Shown in pieces: positions 1-7,271 of a DNA stretch of 18,135 bases (positions are counted from its first letter, which is position 1; every line of letters starts with the position of its first letter). This stretch comes from Mucilaginibacter_A sp041088075 (GTDB lineage Bacteria > Bacteroidota > Bacteroidia > Sphingobacteriales > Sphingobacteriaceae), in the NCBI RefSeq assembly GCF_041088075.1, contig NZ_JBGCVY010000001.1:1-18135 (forward strand), in the 5' to 3' direction. The notes below the pieces were generated by a model that was not told the DNA's origin, made no database searches, and saw only the letters and a program-made list of their open reading frames with translations. The position numbers and the translations under genes are program-made.

Positions 1-170
1 CGTTTTAAAGTTTTCCCTAAATTCGTTGATACTTATCCCGCTAAACATATTGACGTATTTAGCTTAAACATACTAAATAAATTATTGAAAATCAATAGCT
101 TAACTGTAAAATTACTTTGCGAACTAAATACATAATCCTAATCCTTTTTTTTAGGTTCTCGTCCTATTGC

Positions 171-178
171 TACCTTTG
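171..178 (+). promoter_or_regulatory. Possible -7 box upstream of hemW
   Basis: TACCTTTG matches the Bacteroidota -7 consensus TAnnTTTG exactly and ends only 5 bases before the hemW ATG. No clear -33 TTTG lies at the usual 17-23 base distance; only a T-rich run near 147-153 is present. If used, transcription would begin at or within a few bases of the ATG, giving a leaderless or nearly leaderless message. The short box could also be a chance match. Confidence 0.35.
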
Positions 179-183
179 CCGTT

Positions 184-1311
184 ATGGCCGGCATTTACAT
201 CCACATCCCGTTTTGCAAGCAGGCCTGCCATTATTGCGATTTCCATTTCAGTACTTCTTTCGGGCATAAAAAAGAGTTGTTGCAAGCTTTGCGGCAGGAA
301 ATTTATCTGCAAAAAGGTTATCTCGAAAACGAAACCGTTGAAACGGTTTATTTTGGCGGAGGAACACCGTCTGTTTTAGAAACTTCGGAAATCAATGCTT
401 TGCTGGAAACGGTTTTCACTAATTTTTCAGTAAAAGCAGATGCCGAAATCACGCTGGAAGCAAACCCGGATGACCTGAACCCGCAGAAAATCCTTAGCCT
501 GAAACAAACACCCATTAACCGTTTTAGCATTGGCGTGCAGTCTTTTTTTGACGAAGATTTGGTTTGGATGAACCGCGCCCATCGCGGCAATGAAGCTTTT
601 TATGCCATAAAAGAAGCACAGGATGCCGGTTTTCATAACATCACCATGGATTTGATTTATGGCTACCCGTTGCTGACGGACGAAAAATGGCAGTATAACC
701 TGCAAAAGTTTTTTGAACTGCAAATCCCGCACCTTTCCGCTTATTCCATGACGGTTGAACCACGGACCGCGCTTGCTTCTTTTATCAGCAAAAAAAAGCA
801 GCCCGAAATGAACGACGACCAAAGCGCGGCGCAGTTTGAATTTTTGATGCAGGAAGCCGAAAAACATGGTTTTGAACATTACGAAATCTCTAATTTCAGT
901 TTGCCCGGCCACCATTCGCGCCATAATTCCAACTATTGGGAAGGCGTAAAATATTTGGGCATTGGCCCTTCGGCACATTCTTTTAATGGCAAAACACGGC
1001 AATGGAACGTGGCCAGCAACCAGCAATATTTAGCGGCAATCCGTCAAAATAATATTCCTTTTACTTTAGAGAATTTATCGCAGGAAGACCGGCTGAACGA
1101 ATACATAATGACGGCTTTGCGCACCAGCAAAGGTTTAAATTTAATCAAAGCTGATGGAATAATTGCCGGTGCATCAACCCAAATCCTGATGGCGGCAAAC
1201 CCGTTTTTAGAAAAAAACTGGCTTGCAAAAACCGGTCAAAACTTAACCTTAACCCTTGCCGGGAAATTGTATGCGGATTATATCGCCGCACAATTGTTTA
1301 TTTTCCCTTGA
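184..1311 (+). CDS. hemW: Radical SAM heme chaperone HemW
   Basis: HemW binds heme and hands it to membrane respiratory enzymes; it was formerly annotated as oxygen-independent coproporphyrinogen III oxidase. The protein has 375 residues, normal for HemW and shorter than true HemN. It opens with the radical SAM cluster motif CxxxCxxC (C11, C15, C18) in the context HIPFCKQACHYCDF. This is followed by GGGTPS (58-63, SAM binding), EANP (92-95), FSIGVQS (114-120), MDLIYG (155-160) and GIGPSAHS (259-266), all in family order. The start at 184 puts the cluster motif at the usual distance from the N-terminus. Upstream is an A/T-rich spacer without a Shine-Dalgarno sequence. Two copies of the dispersed motif lie inside the gene (608-618 as IKEA, 774-786 as ASFI). 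HemW cannot be separated from HemN-like proteins by function from sequence alone, but the motif set favours HemW. Confidence 0.93.
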   Translation: MAGIYIHIPFCKQACHYCDFHFSTSFGHKKELLQALRQEIYLQKGYLENETVETVYFGGGTPSVLETSEINALLETVFTNFSVKADAEITLEANPDDLNPQKILSLKQTPINRFSIGVQSFFDEDLVWMNRAHRGNEAFYAIKEAQDAGFHNITMDLIYGYPLLTDEKWQYNLQKFFELQIPHLSAYSMTVEPRTALASFISKKKQPEMNDDQSAAQFEFLMQEAEKHGFEHYEISNFSLPGHHSRHNSNYWEGVKYLGIGPSAHSFNGKTRQWNVASNQQYLAAIRQNNIPFTLENLSQEDRLNEYIMTALRTSKGLNLIKADGIIAGASTQILMAANPFLEKNWLAKTGQNLTLTLAGKLYADYIAAQLFIFP

Positions 1312-1636
1312 CCAAAATCATGGCCTGAGTAATCTTTAAATGCTTCTTTTACCACCTAAAAATTAGTGTCTTTTTTGTAGTTTTTTTGCCTGAAAAATAT
1401 CCGGGCACACCAAATTTATAGGCATAAAAGAAGCATTGTAAATTTTTATGACAGAAATTTAAACAGGCTCTTATTTGCCATGCTTCTTTTACCACCTAAA
1501 AATCATTGTCTTTTTGTGGTTTTTTTGAAACCTGTCCGCCAGGTATTTTTTGTCAGCACATTTTCAAAAAACAGCGTGCGCATCTAAAAAAAGCGGTTTT
1601 GTACAATCTTTGTTGTGTTAAATTAAAGTTAATAAA
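1312..1636. repeat. Repeat-filled spacer after hemW (dispersed motif, three copies)
   Basis: No gene is seen in this 325-base spacer. It holds three copies of the dispersed motif: plus-strand copies at 1340-1353 and 1480-1493, and a reverse copy at 1425-1436. The two plus copies belong to a direct repeat of about 52 bases (1340-1391 and 1480-1532), which continues through a CTAAAAAT flank and a T-rich stretch. The copies at 1340 and 1425 face each other as an imperfect inverted pair that could fold in the hemW 3' region. A box reading GAAATTTAAACAGGC (1454-1468) also occurs, in the opposite orientation, at 12396-12410 and 18110-18123. A weak -7-like AATCTTTG lies at 1605-1612, ahead of the next gene. 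Confidence 0.8.
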
Positions 1637-2518
1637 ATGGGCTTTAACCTTTCACAAATAGACAAAGTAGATCATATCTCAAAAGAAGATTTTGTAAATA
1701 ATTACCTTGTTCCACGCAAACCATTGGTCATCAAAAAAGCTACCGAAACTTGGCCGGCTTTGCATAAATGGACTTTTGAGTACCTAAAAGAAGCAGTGGG
1801 CGATAAAGTCGTCCCGCTTTATGATAGTTCAAAAGCCGATCCAACCAAACCCATTAACGCTTCGGCTGCCGAAATGAAGTTTGCGGATTACATTGACCTC
1901 ATCCAAACCAAACCAACCGATTTGCGGATATTTTTATTTGACCCGATAAAAGAAGCACCAAAACTGCTGGACGATTATCGTTCGCCGACAGATTTGATGG
2001 GCGGTTTTTTGGATAAATACCCGAACATGTTTTTTGGCGGAAAAGGCTCGGTTACGTTTTTGCATTACGATATTGATCTGGCGCACATTTTCCACACGCA
2101 TTTTAACGGCCGCAAGCACGTGGTTTTGTTTGATTATAAATGGAAAGAACGCCTATACGGACTGCCCTTTGCCACCTATTCTTTGGAAGATTACGACATT
2201 GAACATCCTGATTTTGAAAAGTTTCCGGCTTTAGACGGGATTGAAGGACAGGAAACCATTTTGGAGCACGGCGAAACCTTGTTTATGCCAACCGGCTACT
2301 GGCATTGGATGAAATATCTGGACGGTTCTTTCTCGATTTCGCTTCGTGCCTGGGACAAATCCTGGGTCATCAAAGCCAAAAGTTTGTACAATTTAACCGT
2401 CCAGCGCAAGTTTGATAATTTGATGAAAGCGCGTTTAAAAAACAAATACATGGACTGGAAAGAGCAGGTTGCCATAAAAAGGGCAGAAAAAGCATTAGTT
2501 GAAAATTTGCCCCGGTAA
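1637..2518 (+). CDS. Cupin-like (JmjC-type) Fe(II)/2-oxoglutarate oxygenase family protein, copy 1
   Basis: A 293-residue cytoplasmic protein of the cupin_8/JmjC-like class, whose members are Fe(II)- and 2-oxoglutarate-dependent hydroxylases. Visible iron ligands are the HxD of FLHYDID (H143, D145) and the distal histidine of GYWHWM (H223). The lysine in GRKHVV (K160) sits where 2-oxoglutarate is commonly bound in this fold. An N-terminal PRKPLVIKKATETWPA segment is typical of the family. No signal peptide or membrane segment is present. It is followed 109 bases later by a paralogue of the same length. The substrate is unknown; relatives hydroxylate proteins, tRNA or small molecules. Two copies of the dispersed motif lie within the gene (1785-1795 and 1944-1957, both encoding KEA). 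The start is supported by the A/T-rich leader TTAATAAAATG. Confidence 0.85.
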   Translation: MGFNLSQIDKVDHISKEDFVNNYLVPRKPLVIKKATETWPALHKWTFEYLKEAVGDKVVPLYDSSKADPTKPINASAAEMKFADYIDLIQTKPTDLRIFLFDPIKEAPKLLDDYRSPTDLMGGFLDKYPNMFFGGKGSVTFLHYDIDLAHIFHTHFNGRKHVVLFDYKWKERLYGLPFATYSLEDYDIEHPDFEKFPALDGIEGQETILEHGETLFMPTGYWHWMKYLDGSFSISLRAWDKSWVIKAKSLYNLTVQRKFDNLMKARLKNKYMDWKEQVAIKRAEKALVENLPR

Positions 2519-2568
2519 AACATGGTTTTGTAACAATTTCCTTCAAAATTAATTATACATACTTCTTT

Positions 2569-2590
2569 TACCGGGTTAAAGTTATTGTTA
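2569..2590 (+). repeat. Dispersed motif copy between the two JmjC-like genes
   Basis: ATACTTCTTTTACCG is a one-base variant of the dispersed motif, lying 50 bases after the upstream stop codon and followed by a GGGTTAAA flank. It has the same plus orientation as most other spacer copies. Confidence 0.75.
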
Positions 2591-2627
2591 AGTTTACCAA
2601 CATTTAGCAGTTACTTAACCTGAAACC

Positions 2628-3509
2628 ATGAGCTTTATCCTGAAACCGGTTGATACGGTTGATACGATTGATCCGATTACTTTTCAAAAAGAATACCTTG
2701 CCAAACGCAAACCGTTGGTAATAAAAGGCTTAACTAAAAACTGGCCTGCGCGGGAAAAGTGGACACCGGAATATATGAAAACTGCCGTTGGCGATAAAAC
2801 GGTTCCGCTTTATGATAATTCTAAAGCCGATCCTTCCAAACCCATCAACGCCGCTGCAGCCGAAATGAAGTTTGCAGATTATATTGATTTGATTAAGTCG
2901 CAACCAACCGAACTGCGCATTTTCTTCTTCAACATTTTTAAACAGGCGCCGCAATTGTTAAACGACATTGTGCTGCCGAAAGATTTAATGGGCGGGTTTT
3001 TGGAAAGTATGCCGGCCATGTTTTTTGGCGGCTCAAATTCGGTTACGTTTTTACATTATGATATTGATTTGCCGCACATTTTCCATACGCATTTTGGCGG
3101 ACGAAAACATGTGATTTTGTTTGAAAACAAATGGAAACGCCGTTTATACTGCATTCCGAATGCCACTTATGCTTTGGAGGATTATGATGTTGCCAACCCG
3201 GACTTCAACAAATTTCCGGCGTTAAAAGGCGTAGAAGGCCAGGAAGTTTTTCTGGAACACGGCGATACTTTATTTATGCCCACCGGTTACTGGCATTGGA
3301 TGAAATATCTGGACGGCTCCTACTCGTTAAGTTTGCGCGCATGGGATGCTTCTATCAGCCGGAAAGTGGCCAGTTTGTGCAACTTGGCCATTAAAGGCGG
3401 CGTGGACAGCGTATTAAAAATGGCTTTAAAAGCGCCTTATGCTAAGTTTCGGGAAGAACTGGCGGTAAAATGGGCGGAGAAAGCATTGGCGGCGGGAAGC
3501 CCAAGGTAG
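2628..3509 (+). CDS. Cupin-like (JmjC-type) Fe(II)/2-oxoglutarate oxygenase family protein, copy 2
   Basis: Tandem paralogue of the gene at 1637-2518, also 293 residues and alignable end to end by eye without gaps. The iron ligands are at the same positions: H143 and D145 (FLHYDID) and H223 (GYWHWM), with K160 in GRKHV. The MKFADYIDLI block (80-89) is identical in both, while the N-terminal 20 residues and the last 50 have drifted. This suggests an old duplication with the catalytic core kept and the surfaces diverging. The Met at 2628 aligns with the start of copy 1. Its stop codon overlaps the left end of an inverted repeat beginning at 3509. The substrate is unknown. The copies may act on different targets or as a heterodimer, which is inference. 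Confidence 0.85.
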   Translation: MSFILKPVDTVDTIDPITFQKEYLAKRKPLVIKGLTKNWPAREKWTPEYMKTAVGDKTVPLYDNSKADPSKPINAAAAEMKFADYIDLIKSQPTELRIFFFNIFKQAPQLLNDIVLPKDLMGGFLESMPAMFFGGSNSVTFLHYDIDLPHIFHTHFGGRKHVILFENKWKRRLYCIPNATYALEDYDVANPDFNKFPALKGVEGQEVFLEHGDTLFMPTGYWHWMKYLDGSYSLSLRAWDASISRKVASLCNLAIKGGVDSVLKMALKAPYAKFREELAVKWAEKALAAGSPR

Positions 3510-3588
3510 TCATGCCGAACTTGTTTCGGCATCCCATTATAAAGGTTTGTAATAGCAAGTGGGATCCTGAAACAAGTTCAGGATGACA
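3509..3588. repeat. 80-base inverted repeat element
   Basis: The arms 3509-3538 and 3558-3588 are imperfect reverse complements with a 19-base centre. Each arm is itself a small hairpin around GAACTTGTTTC. The left arm starts on the last base of the preceding stop codon, so the element could form the 3' end of that transcript. It has the look of the high-copy intergenic hairpin elements common in Bacteroidota. It has no coding capacity. Confidence 0.8.
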
Positions 3589-3616
3589 GTTTTGATTTCA
3601 GCAAACCTTTGTTTAC

Positions 3617-3708
3617 ATGTATTTAACGTTCTTTTTGCTTGAACAAAAAGAACCAAAAATTTAAGGCAAACCCGATCCCTCCGGGCGTTTTGTCGGGCCT
3701 TTACGCGC
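3617..3708 (+). repeat. 92-base repeat, copy 1
   Basis: Nearly identical to 3819-3910. It contains two hairpins: GTTCTTTTTG (3628-3637) pairing with CAAAAAGAAC (3644-3653), and a GC-rich CCCGA/TCGGG stem further on. It encodes nothing convincing. A diverged inverted relative lies at about 4000-4090. Confidence 0.85.
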
Positions 3709-3776
3709 CTGGGCGATGACCTGCCGCTTTGGAATATCCAATGGTTATCTTTCGCGGTTAAAGGACGTTTTTTCAG

Positions 3777-3800
3777 ATGCTTCTTTTATCGGCATAAATT
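3777..3800 (+). repeat. Dispersed motif copy with full flank
   Basis: ATGCTTCTTTTATCGG followed by CATAAATT. It lies between the two 92-base repeats and has the same extended form as the copies at 3919, 8439, 15066 and 15249. Confidence 0.85.
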
Positions 3801-3818
3801 AGTTGTCATCTTTTTTAG

Positions 3819-3910
3819 ATGTATTTAACGTTCTTTTTGCTTGAACAAAAAGAACCAAAAATTCAAGACAAACCCGATCCCTCCGGGCGTTTTGTCGGGC
3901 CTTTACGCGC
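3819..3910 (+). repeat. 92-base repeat, copy 2
   Basis: Second copy of the unit at 3617-3708, with only a few base differences. It is followed 8 bases later by a dispersed motif copy. Copy 1 is also followed by one, but about 70 bases further on, so the pairing may be partly fortuitous. Confidence 0.85.
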
Positions 3911-3918
3911 TGTTACTA

Positions 3919-3942
3919 ATGCTTCTTTTATCGGTATAAATT
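3919..3942 (+). repeat. Dispersed motif copy with full flank
   Basis: ATGCTTCTTTTATCGG followed by TATAAATT, in the same orientation as the copy at 3777. Confidence 0.85.
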
Positions 3943-3999
3943 AGGTGGATTGAAAAAGAAAGTTTTTGTTTTTCAATCGTTGTCAGGGTCGTATGCAAG

Positions 4000-4090
4000 G
4001 TATGCGCCCAGGAGCGTGGGGAGGAATGCCGCCCGGAGGCGATCCGGCATTCTTGATTTTTTGGTTCTTTTTTATCAAGAAAAAAGAACG
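4000..4090 (-). repeat. Diverged inverted copy of the 92-base repeat
   Basis: On the minus strand this stretch shows the same order of elements as the 92-base repeats. The GTTCTT...AAGAAC hairpin is at 4064-4089 and is followed by a CCAAAAAATCAAG stretch and a GC-rich CCGGATCGCCTCCGGGC-like segment. Identity with the other copies is clear in the hairpin and weak beyond it. With the 3509-3588 element and two dispersed motifs it makes up most of the gene-free 3510-4106 region. Confidence 0.6.
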
Positions 4091-4106
4091 CACAAGAAGA
4101 AAACTT

Positions 4107-4769
4107 TTACCGATGCTTCCCCACCCCAACCTGCTCACAATATTCCAAAACCGGGCAAGTTGAACAATGCGGCAAAACACCAGTACAAATATGTTTGCCA
4201 AACGGCATCAGCAAACGGTTCACGTCAATCCATTTTTCCTGCGGGATATTTTTTTGCAGGAAAACCATCGTTTGTTCCGGTTGTGCGGTTTGCGTAATTC
4301 CCCAACGGTTAACCACACGATGCACATGAATGTCTACACTAATTGCCGACAACTTTGCGGCAACGCCTAAAGCTAAATTCGCGCATTTTGGCCCTACGCC
4401 TTTTAGGGCAATTAAATCATCAAAGTTGGCTGGCAATTCGCCGTTGTATTTTTCGACTACAATTTTTGCAATGCCCAGCATCGTTTCAGCTTTTTGTCCG
4501 GGGAAACTGCTGCCATACAACAATTGAGCTAATTTTTCTGCCGATAAAAGAAGCATGGCTTGCGGCGTACGTGCCTGGTCAAACAAACGCAGCGAAACCG
4601 GAATTGTCGTCTCATCCATCGTACGCACAGAAATAATACAAGAAACCAGTTGCTCAAACAAAGAAGTATAACCACGTTCGTACAACTCAAACATCGCTGC
4701 TTTTGGATATTTGGCGATGGCTTGTTCGATGCGGGTTAATACGGTTTCGAGGTTGAAAGGAAGTTTCAT
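4107..4769 (-). CDS. nth: Endonuclease III-like DNA glycosylase/AP lyase
   Basis: A base-excision repair enzyme that removes oxidised pyrimidines and nicks the abasic site. The protein has 220 residues, normal for Nth. The helix-hairpin-helix LKGVGPKCA carries the catalytic lysine K128, and the catalytic aspartate is D146 in SVDIHVHRV. The C-terminus carries the [4Fe-4S] pattern C-x6-C-x2-C-x5-C (C195, C202, C205, C211). One oddity: the N-terminal segment is ISVRTMD, where classic Nth has a SAQxTD motif containing a lesion-probing glutamine. Lesion preference may therefore differ. The protein is a divergent member, and other HhH-GPD subfamilies are possible. A reverse copy of the dispersed motif lies inside (4541-4556, encoding AMLLLSA at 71-77). 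The 3' end abuts the repeat region. Confidence 0.88.
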   Translation of the reverse strand: MKLPFNLETVLTRIEQAIAKYPKAAMFELYERGYTSLFEQLVSCIISVRTMDETTIPVSLRLFDQARTPQAMLLLSAEKLAQLLYGSSFPGQKAETMLGIAKIVVEKYNGELPANFDDLIALKGVGPKCANLALGVAAKLSAISVDIHVHRVVNRWGITQTAQPEQTMVFLQKNIPQEKWIDVNRLLMPFGKHICTGVLPHCSTCPVLEYCEQVGVGKHR

Positions 4770-4913
4770 TAGGATTAAAAAAACAGGAATTTGTTAAATT
4801 TTTCTGTTGATTGATATGATTAGCCGTAATTCATCTTCGAGTTATTAGTCAAATTATTACAGTTTTCCAAACATCTCGACAATAATAAAATTGAAACAAG
4901 ACTTTTGCAAAAA

Positions 4914-4943
4914 ATAAAAACCTGCCATTTCTGACAGGTTTTT
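4914..4943. terminator. Terminator-like hairpin with A and T tails
   Basis: AACCTG pairs with CAGGTT around a short CCATTTCTGA centre, flanked by an A-run on the left and a T-run on the right, so it could stop transcription in both directions. It stands in the 270-base gap between two divergent genes, where no transcript obviously needs stopping from the left. It may belong to a lost gene or insulate the gene at 5040. Nothing else was recognised in 4770-5011. Confidence 0.55.
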
Positions 4944-5011
4944 AGTTCTTAAACTTGGTTACGTTATCCGAGGATAAGAGGCTTTACCAAGCATCACACC
5001 ACAAATTTAAT

Positions 5012-5019
5012 TACATTTG
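5012..5019 (+). promoter_or_regulatory. Possible -7 box for the Abi-like gene
   Basis: TACATTTG matches TAnnTTTG exactly and lies 20 bases before the ATG at 5040, giving a predicted short leader. The best -33 candidate, TTTA at 4983-4986, is spaced 25 bases away, slightly too far. Confidence 0.4.
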
Positions 5020-5039
5020 TTGAACGAACAAAATAAATA

Positions 5040-5750
5040 ATGGAATTTCTAAACTTTAAACAATATTTTTCAGCATCAAGAGTAAACAGATACCTTACTG
5101 CAGCAGGGAACTCAACAGAAAAAGCGGTTGAATTGTATAAGGCAAACCTTAAAGTATCTCAATCTTTTCACCCGCTTCTTGGTATCCTTGAAGTGGTTTT
5201 ACGAAACCGATTAAACGACATTTTGACCTCTTATTTCGCTGATCCAGATTGGATCACAAATCAAAAGACAGGATTTATGTCCGACCCATCATTGTCAAGT
5301 TATACTCACAAGCGAACAGGACAAACAAAAAGGAATGATTTTTTAAAAGTCGTAATAAAGAGAGCTGAAAAAAGACTTCAAAAGACAGGAACCCCAATTA
5401 CAAGTGGCAAAATAATAGCAGAACAGACGTTTGGATTTTGGACTGGTTTGTTTGAAGTCCATCATTACCGGCTTTTAAAAGGCAAACCAATCCAAATATT
5501 TCAAACACTACCATCGGGATTTGGCAGAAAGGAAGTTAATGATGAATTAGGTAAAATAAGGAGATTTAGAAACCGGATTAACCATAATGAACCAATTTGC
5601 TTTAATGGTAACGCTGTAGATTTTACAGAAACATTAGCGGTTTATCATTCAATAACTAATTTACTCGGTTGGATAGACCAAGATATTGTCGAATTTTTAT
5701 TCGAACTTGATGAGGTTGAAGAAACAATTGATAAAGCTAAATCAATATAG
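5040..5750 (+). CDS. Abi-like (Abi_2 family) HEPN-motif protein
   Basis: A 236-residue soluble protein with the architecture of Abi-like proteins (AbiD/AbiF type), a group linked to abortive phage infection. Near the C-terminus RFRNRINHNEP contains the HEPN ribonuclease signature R-x4-H (R177 to H182), with acidic and asparagine neighbours as expected. N-terminal blocks typical of the family include YFSASRVNRYL (9-19) and FHPLLGILEVVLRNRLND (43-60). The likely role is an RNA-cleaving toxin that stops growth on infection; this is family-based inference. There is no antitoxin-like ORF alongside, so it would be a stand-alone system. The gene is more AT-rich than its neighbours and contains no copy of the dispersed motif, both suggesting transfer. 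The start follows an A-rich leader, AAATAAATAATG. Confidence 0.8.
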   Translation: MEFLNFKQYFSASRVNRYLTAAGNSTEKAVELYKANLKVSQSFHPLLGILEVVLRNRLNDILTSYFADPDWITNQKTGFMSDPSLSSYTHKRTGQTKRNDFLKVVIKRAEKRLQKTGTPITSGKIIAEQTFGFWTGLFEVHHYRLLKGKPIQIFQTLPSGFGRKEVNDELGKIRRFRNRINHNEPICFNGNAVDFTETLAVYHSITNLLGWIDQDIVEFLFELDEVEETIDKAKSI

Positions 5751-5766
5751 AAGCCATTTTCTCTTC

Positions 5767-6186
5767 TCAACTCGAATGGTCCGCCACAATCTTCCATTCC
5801 CCTCGAATCCTTTTCAGCCACAACGTAAAAAACCCTTCCGGTTCATCCGCTTCGCGTTTCAAATGCCAGGCACCAAGCACAAAAGCGTTTTTTAGGTCTA
5901 AAACATTTACTTGCAGTATTTTAAAAGTGAGCGTTCCCATGGCGCTATCGTCCGGGTAATTTTTTTTATAGTTTTCGAGCGTGGTTTTCCAGCCGTATTT
6001 CGGACCGGTTTTGCCCACAAAAAGCAACGAGTCCGATTTCCAGTAACCTTGCATGTAGCCGTCCAGGTCGCCGCGGTTCCAGGCCAAACGCTGTTTTTCC
6101 AGTAAATTTAAAATCGCCCTTTGGTCCTGCGCCCAACAAAAGCACGATAAAAGAAGCATCAGATGTAATAAAATCAACTTTTTCAT
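5767..6186 (-). CDS. Secreted SnoaL-like/DUF4440-type protein
   Basis: A 139-residue protein beginning with a hydrophobic signal peptide (about 1-19, ending CFCWAQ). The mature part resembles the NTF2-like DUF4440/SnoaL_3 family: RLAWNRGDLDGYMQGYW near the front and TLWLKRIRGEWKIVADHSS at the C-terminus. Family members are small cone-shaped domains that bind or isomerise small molecules; no specific activity can be assigned. LLSC within the signal peptide could be read as a weak lipobox (C15), so lipoprotein export is a minor alternative. The bases encoding LMLLLS in the signal peptide are a copy of the dispersed motif (6145-6159). It is divergent from the kinase at 6246 with a 59-base shared spacer. 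Confidence 0.8.
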   Translation of the reverse strand: MKKLILLHLMLLLSCFCWAQDQRAILNLLEKQRLAWNRGDLDGYMQGYWKSDSLLFVGKTGPKYGWKTTLENYKKNYPDDSAMGTLTFKILQVNVLDLKNAFVLGAWHLKREADEPEGFFTLWLKRIRGEWKIVADHSS

Positions 6187-6245
6187 TGGTTAAAAATAGC
6201 ATTTAATCGGTTAAGCTTTAGCTTTACGTTTTAACTTTTATTGAG

Positions 6246-7130
6246 ATGGAAAAACAGGTTTTATGTTTCGGCGAAGTTTTGTGGGACGGTTTTGGGGCCG
6301 AGAAAAAAGCAGGCGGCGCACCGATGAATGTGGCCATGCACCTTTTACAGCAACAAATTCCGGTGCAGATGATTACACGGATTGGAGAAGATAAATTGGG
6401 CGATGAACTTTTCGCTTATCTGGAAACACAAAAATTTCCCACGCAATTGGTACAGCGCGACCCGAAATTGCCAACCTGTTTGGTTACCGTCTATTTGGAC
6501 GAAAACGGGCATGCCAAATACACCATTCCGCAGCCGGTTTCCTGGGACAATATCCAGCCTGAAAAAATAGGGGTAAAAGAAGCATTTCCTTTTGATGTAA
6601 TTGTTTACGGAAGTTTGGCCTGCCGCACGCCAACAAGCTTGGATACGCTGCTGCTATTGCTTAAAAACCACGTTTTCAAGGTTTTTGATGTCAATCTGCG
6701 GCCGCCGCATTACAACTTAAACGTGATCGAAACTTTGGCGCAAAACGCCGATGTGGTAAAAATGAACGACGAGGAAATACTTCTTTTATCGCCCCAAAAT
6801 GAGCAACATAATTCGCTGGAAGATAAAATGAAAGAGTTTGGCCGCCGTTACCACGTAAAAACGGTTTGTGTAACGCTTGGCGGAAACGGCTGCATCGTTT
6901 TGCACCACAACCGGTTTTACCGGCATCCGGGTTTTAAAGTTGATGTGGTGGATACGGTTGGCGCAGGCGATTCTTTCCTGGCTACGTTTATTGCCGGATT
7001 GTTAAACGATTTGCCGATGGAAGAAATCCTGGTTAACGCTTCGGCAATCGGTGCTTTTGTGGCTGGCAGTTACGGCGCAAACCCGGTTTACAATTTTGAA
7101 AAAATAAATGCCCTAAAACAGCAGAAATAG
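6246..7130 (+). CDS. PfkB-family carbohydrate kinase, fructokinase-like
   Basis: A 294-residue cytoplasmic sugar kinase of the ribokinase/PfkB family. It starts with VLCFGEVLWDGFG and carries the substrate-binding AGGAPMNVA block (22-30). DVNLRPPHY (148-156) is typical of fructokinases. DTVGAGDSFLATFIAGLL (236-253) holds the anion hole and the catalytic base D242. The combination favours fructokinase, making fructose 6-phosphate, but other sugars are possible. No transporter or glycosidase gene lies next to it. Two dispersed motif copies fall inside the gene: 6572-6585 (VKEA) and 6777-6791 (ILLLS). It is followed by an intrinsic terminator at 7183, so it appears to be a single-gene unit. Confidence 0.88.
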   Translation: MEKQVLCFGEVLWDGFGAEKKAGGAPMNVAMHLLQQQIPVQMITRIGEDKLGDELFAYLETQKFPTQLVQRDPKLPTCLVTVYLDENGHAKYTIPQPVSWDNIQPEKIGVKEAFPFDVIVYGSLACRTPTSLDTLLLLLKNHVFKVFDVNLRPPHYNLNVIETLAQNADVVKMNDEEILLLSPQNEQHNSLEDKMKEFGRRYHVKTVCVTLGGNGCIVLHHNRFYRHPGFKVDVVDTVGAGDSFLATFIAGLLNDLPMEEILVNASAIGAFVAGSYGANPVYNFEKINALKQQK

Positions 7131-7182
7131 TTGGTTTTAAGCGTTAAATGCATAAATAACGGTATGCTGCTACAAAAGCAGC

Positions 7183-7207
7183 CTGTCATTTTGCTGACAG
7201 TTTTTTT
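7183..7207 (+). terminator. Intrinsic terminator after the kinase gene
   Basis: CTGTCA (7183-7188) pairs with TGACAG (7195-7200) around a 6-base loop and is followed directly by seven T residues. It lies 52 bases after the stop codon. This is the clearest factor-independent terminator on the plus strand of the window. Confidence 0.85.
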
Positions 7208-7271
7208 GCTGGCTTAGGTTTCCATCAAACTAATGCTTCATTTTGTCCGTTGTTAAATAGAAAGGTTTAAA

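Noticed and set aside
427..1026. 199-codon open frame antisense to hemW
   Set aside because: It is the shadow of a well-supported gene, and its peptide is rich in F, R and C without domain features.
3509..3588. Riboswitch or structured RNA after the second JmjC gene
   Set aside because: The fold is a simple two-arm inverted repeat of a common dispersed type, located after a gene rather than before one.
3950..4297. Open frames of 65-115 codons on both strands in the repeat region
   Set aside because: They run through the inverted 92-base repeat relative and overlap the 3' end of nth. The peptides are low-complexity (runs of K, F, G, P) with no family resemblance.
7232..7249. Motif-like ATGCTTCATTTTGTCCG before the VWA gene
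   Set aside because: It has the ATGCTTC start but breaks the core with an inserted A and a GT change. It may be a decayed copy but was not counted.
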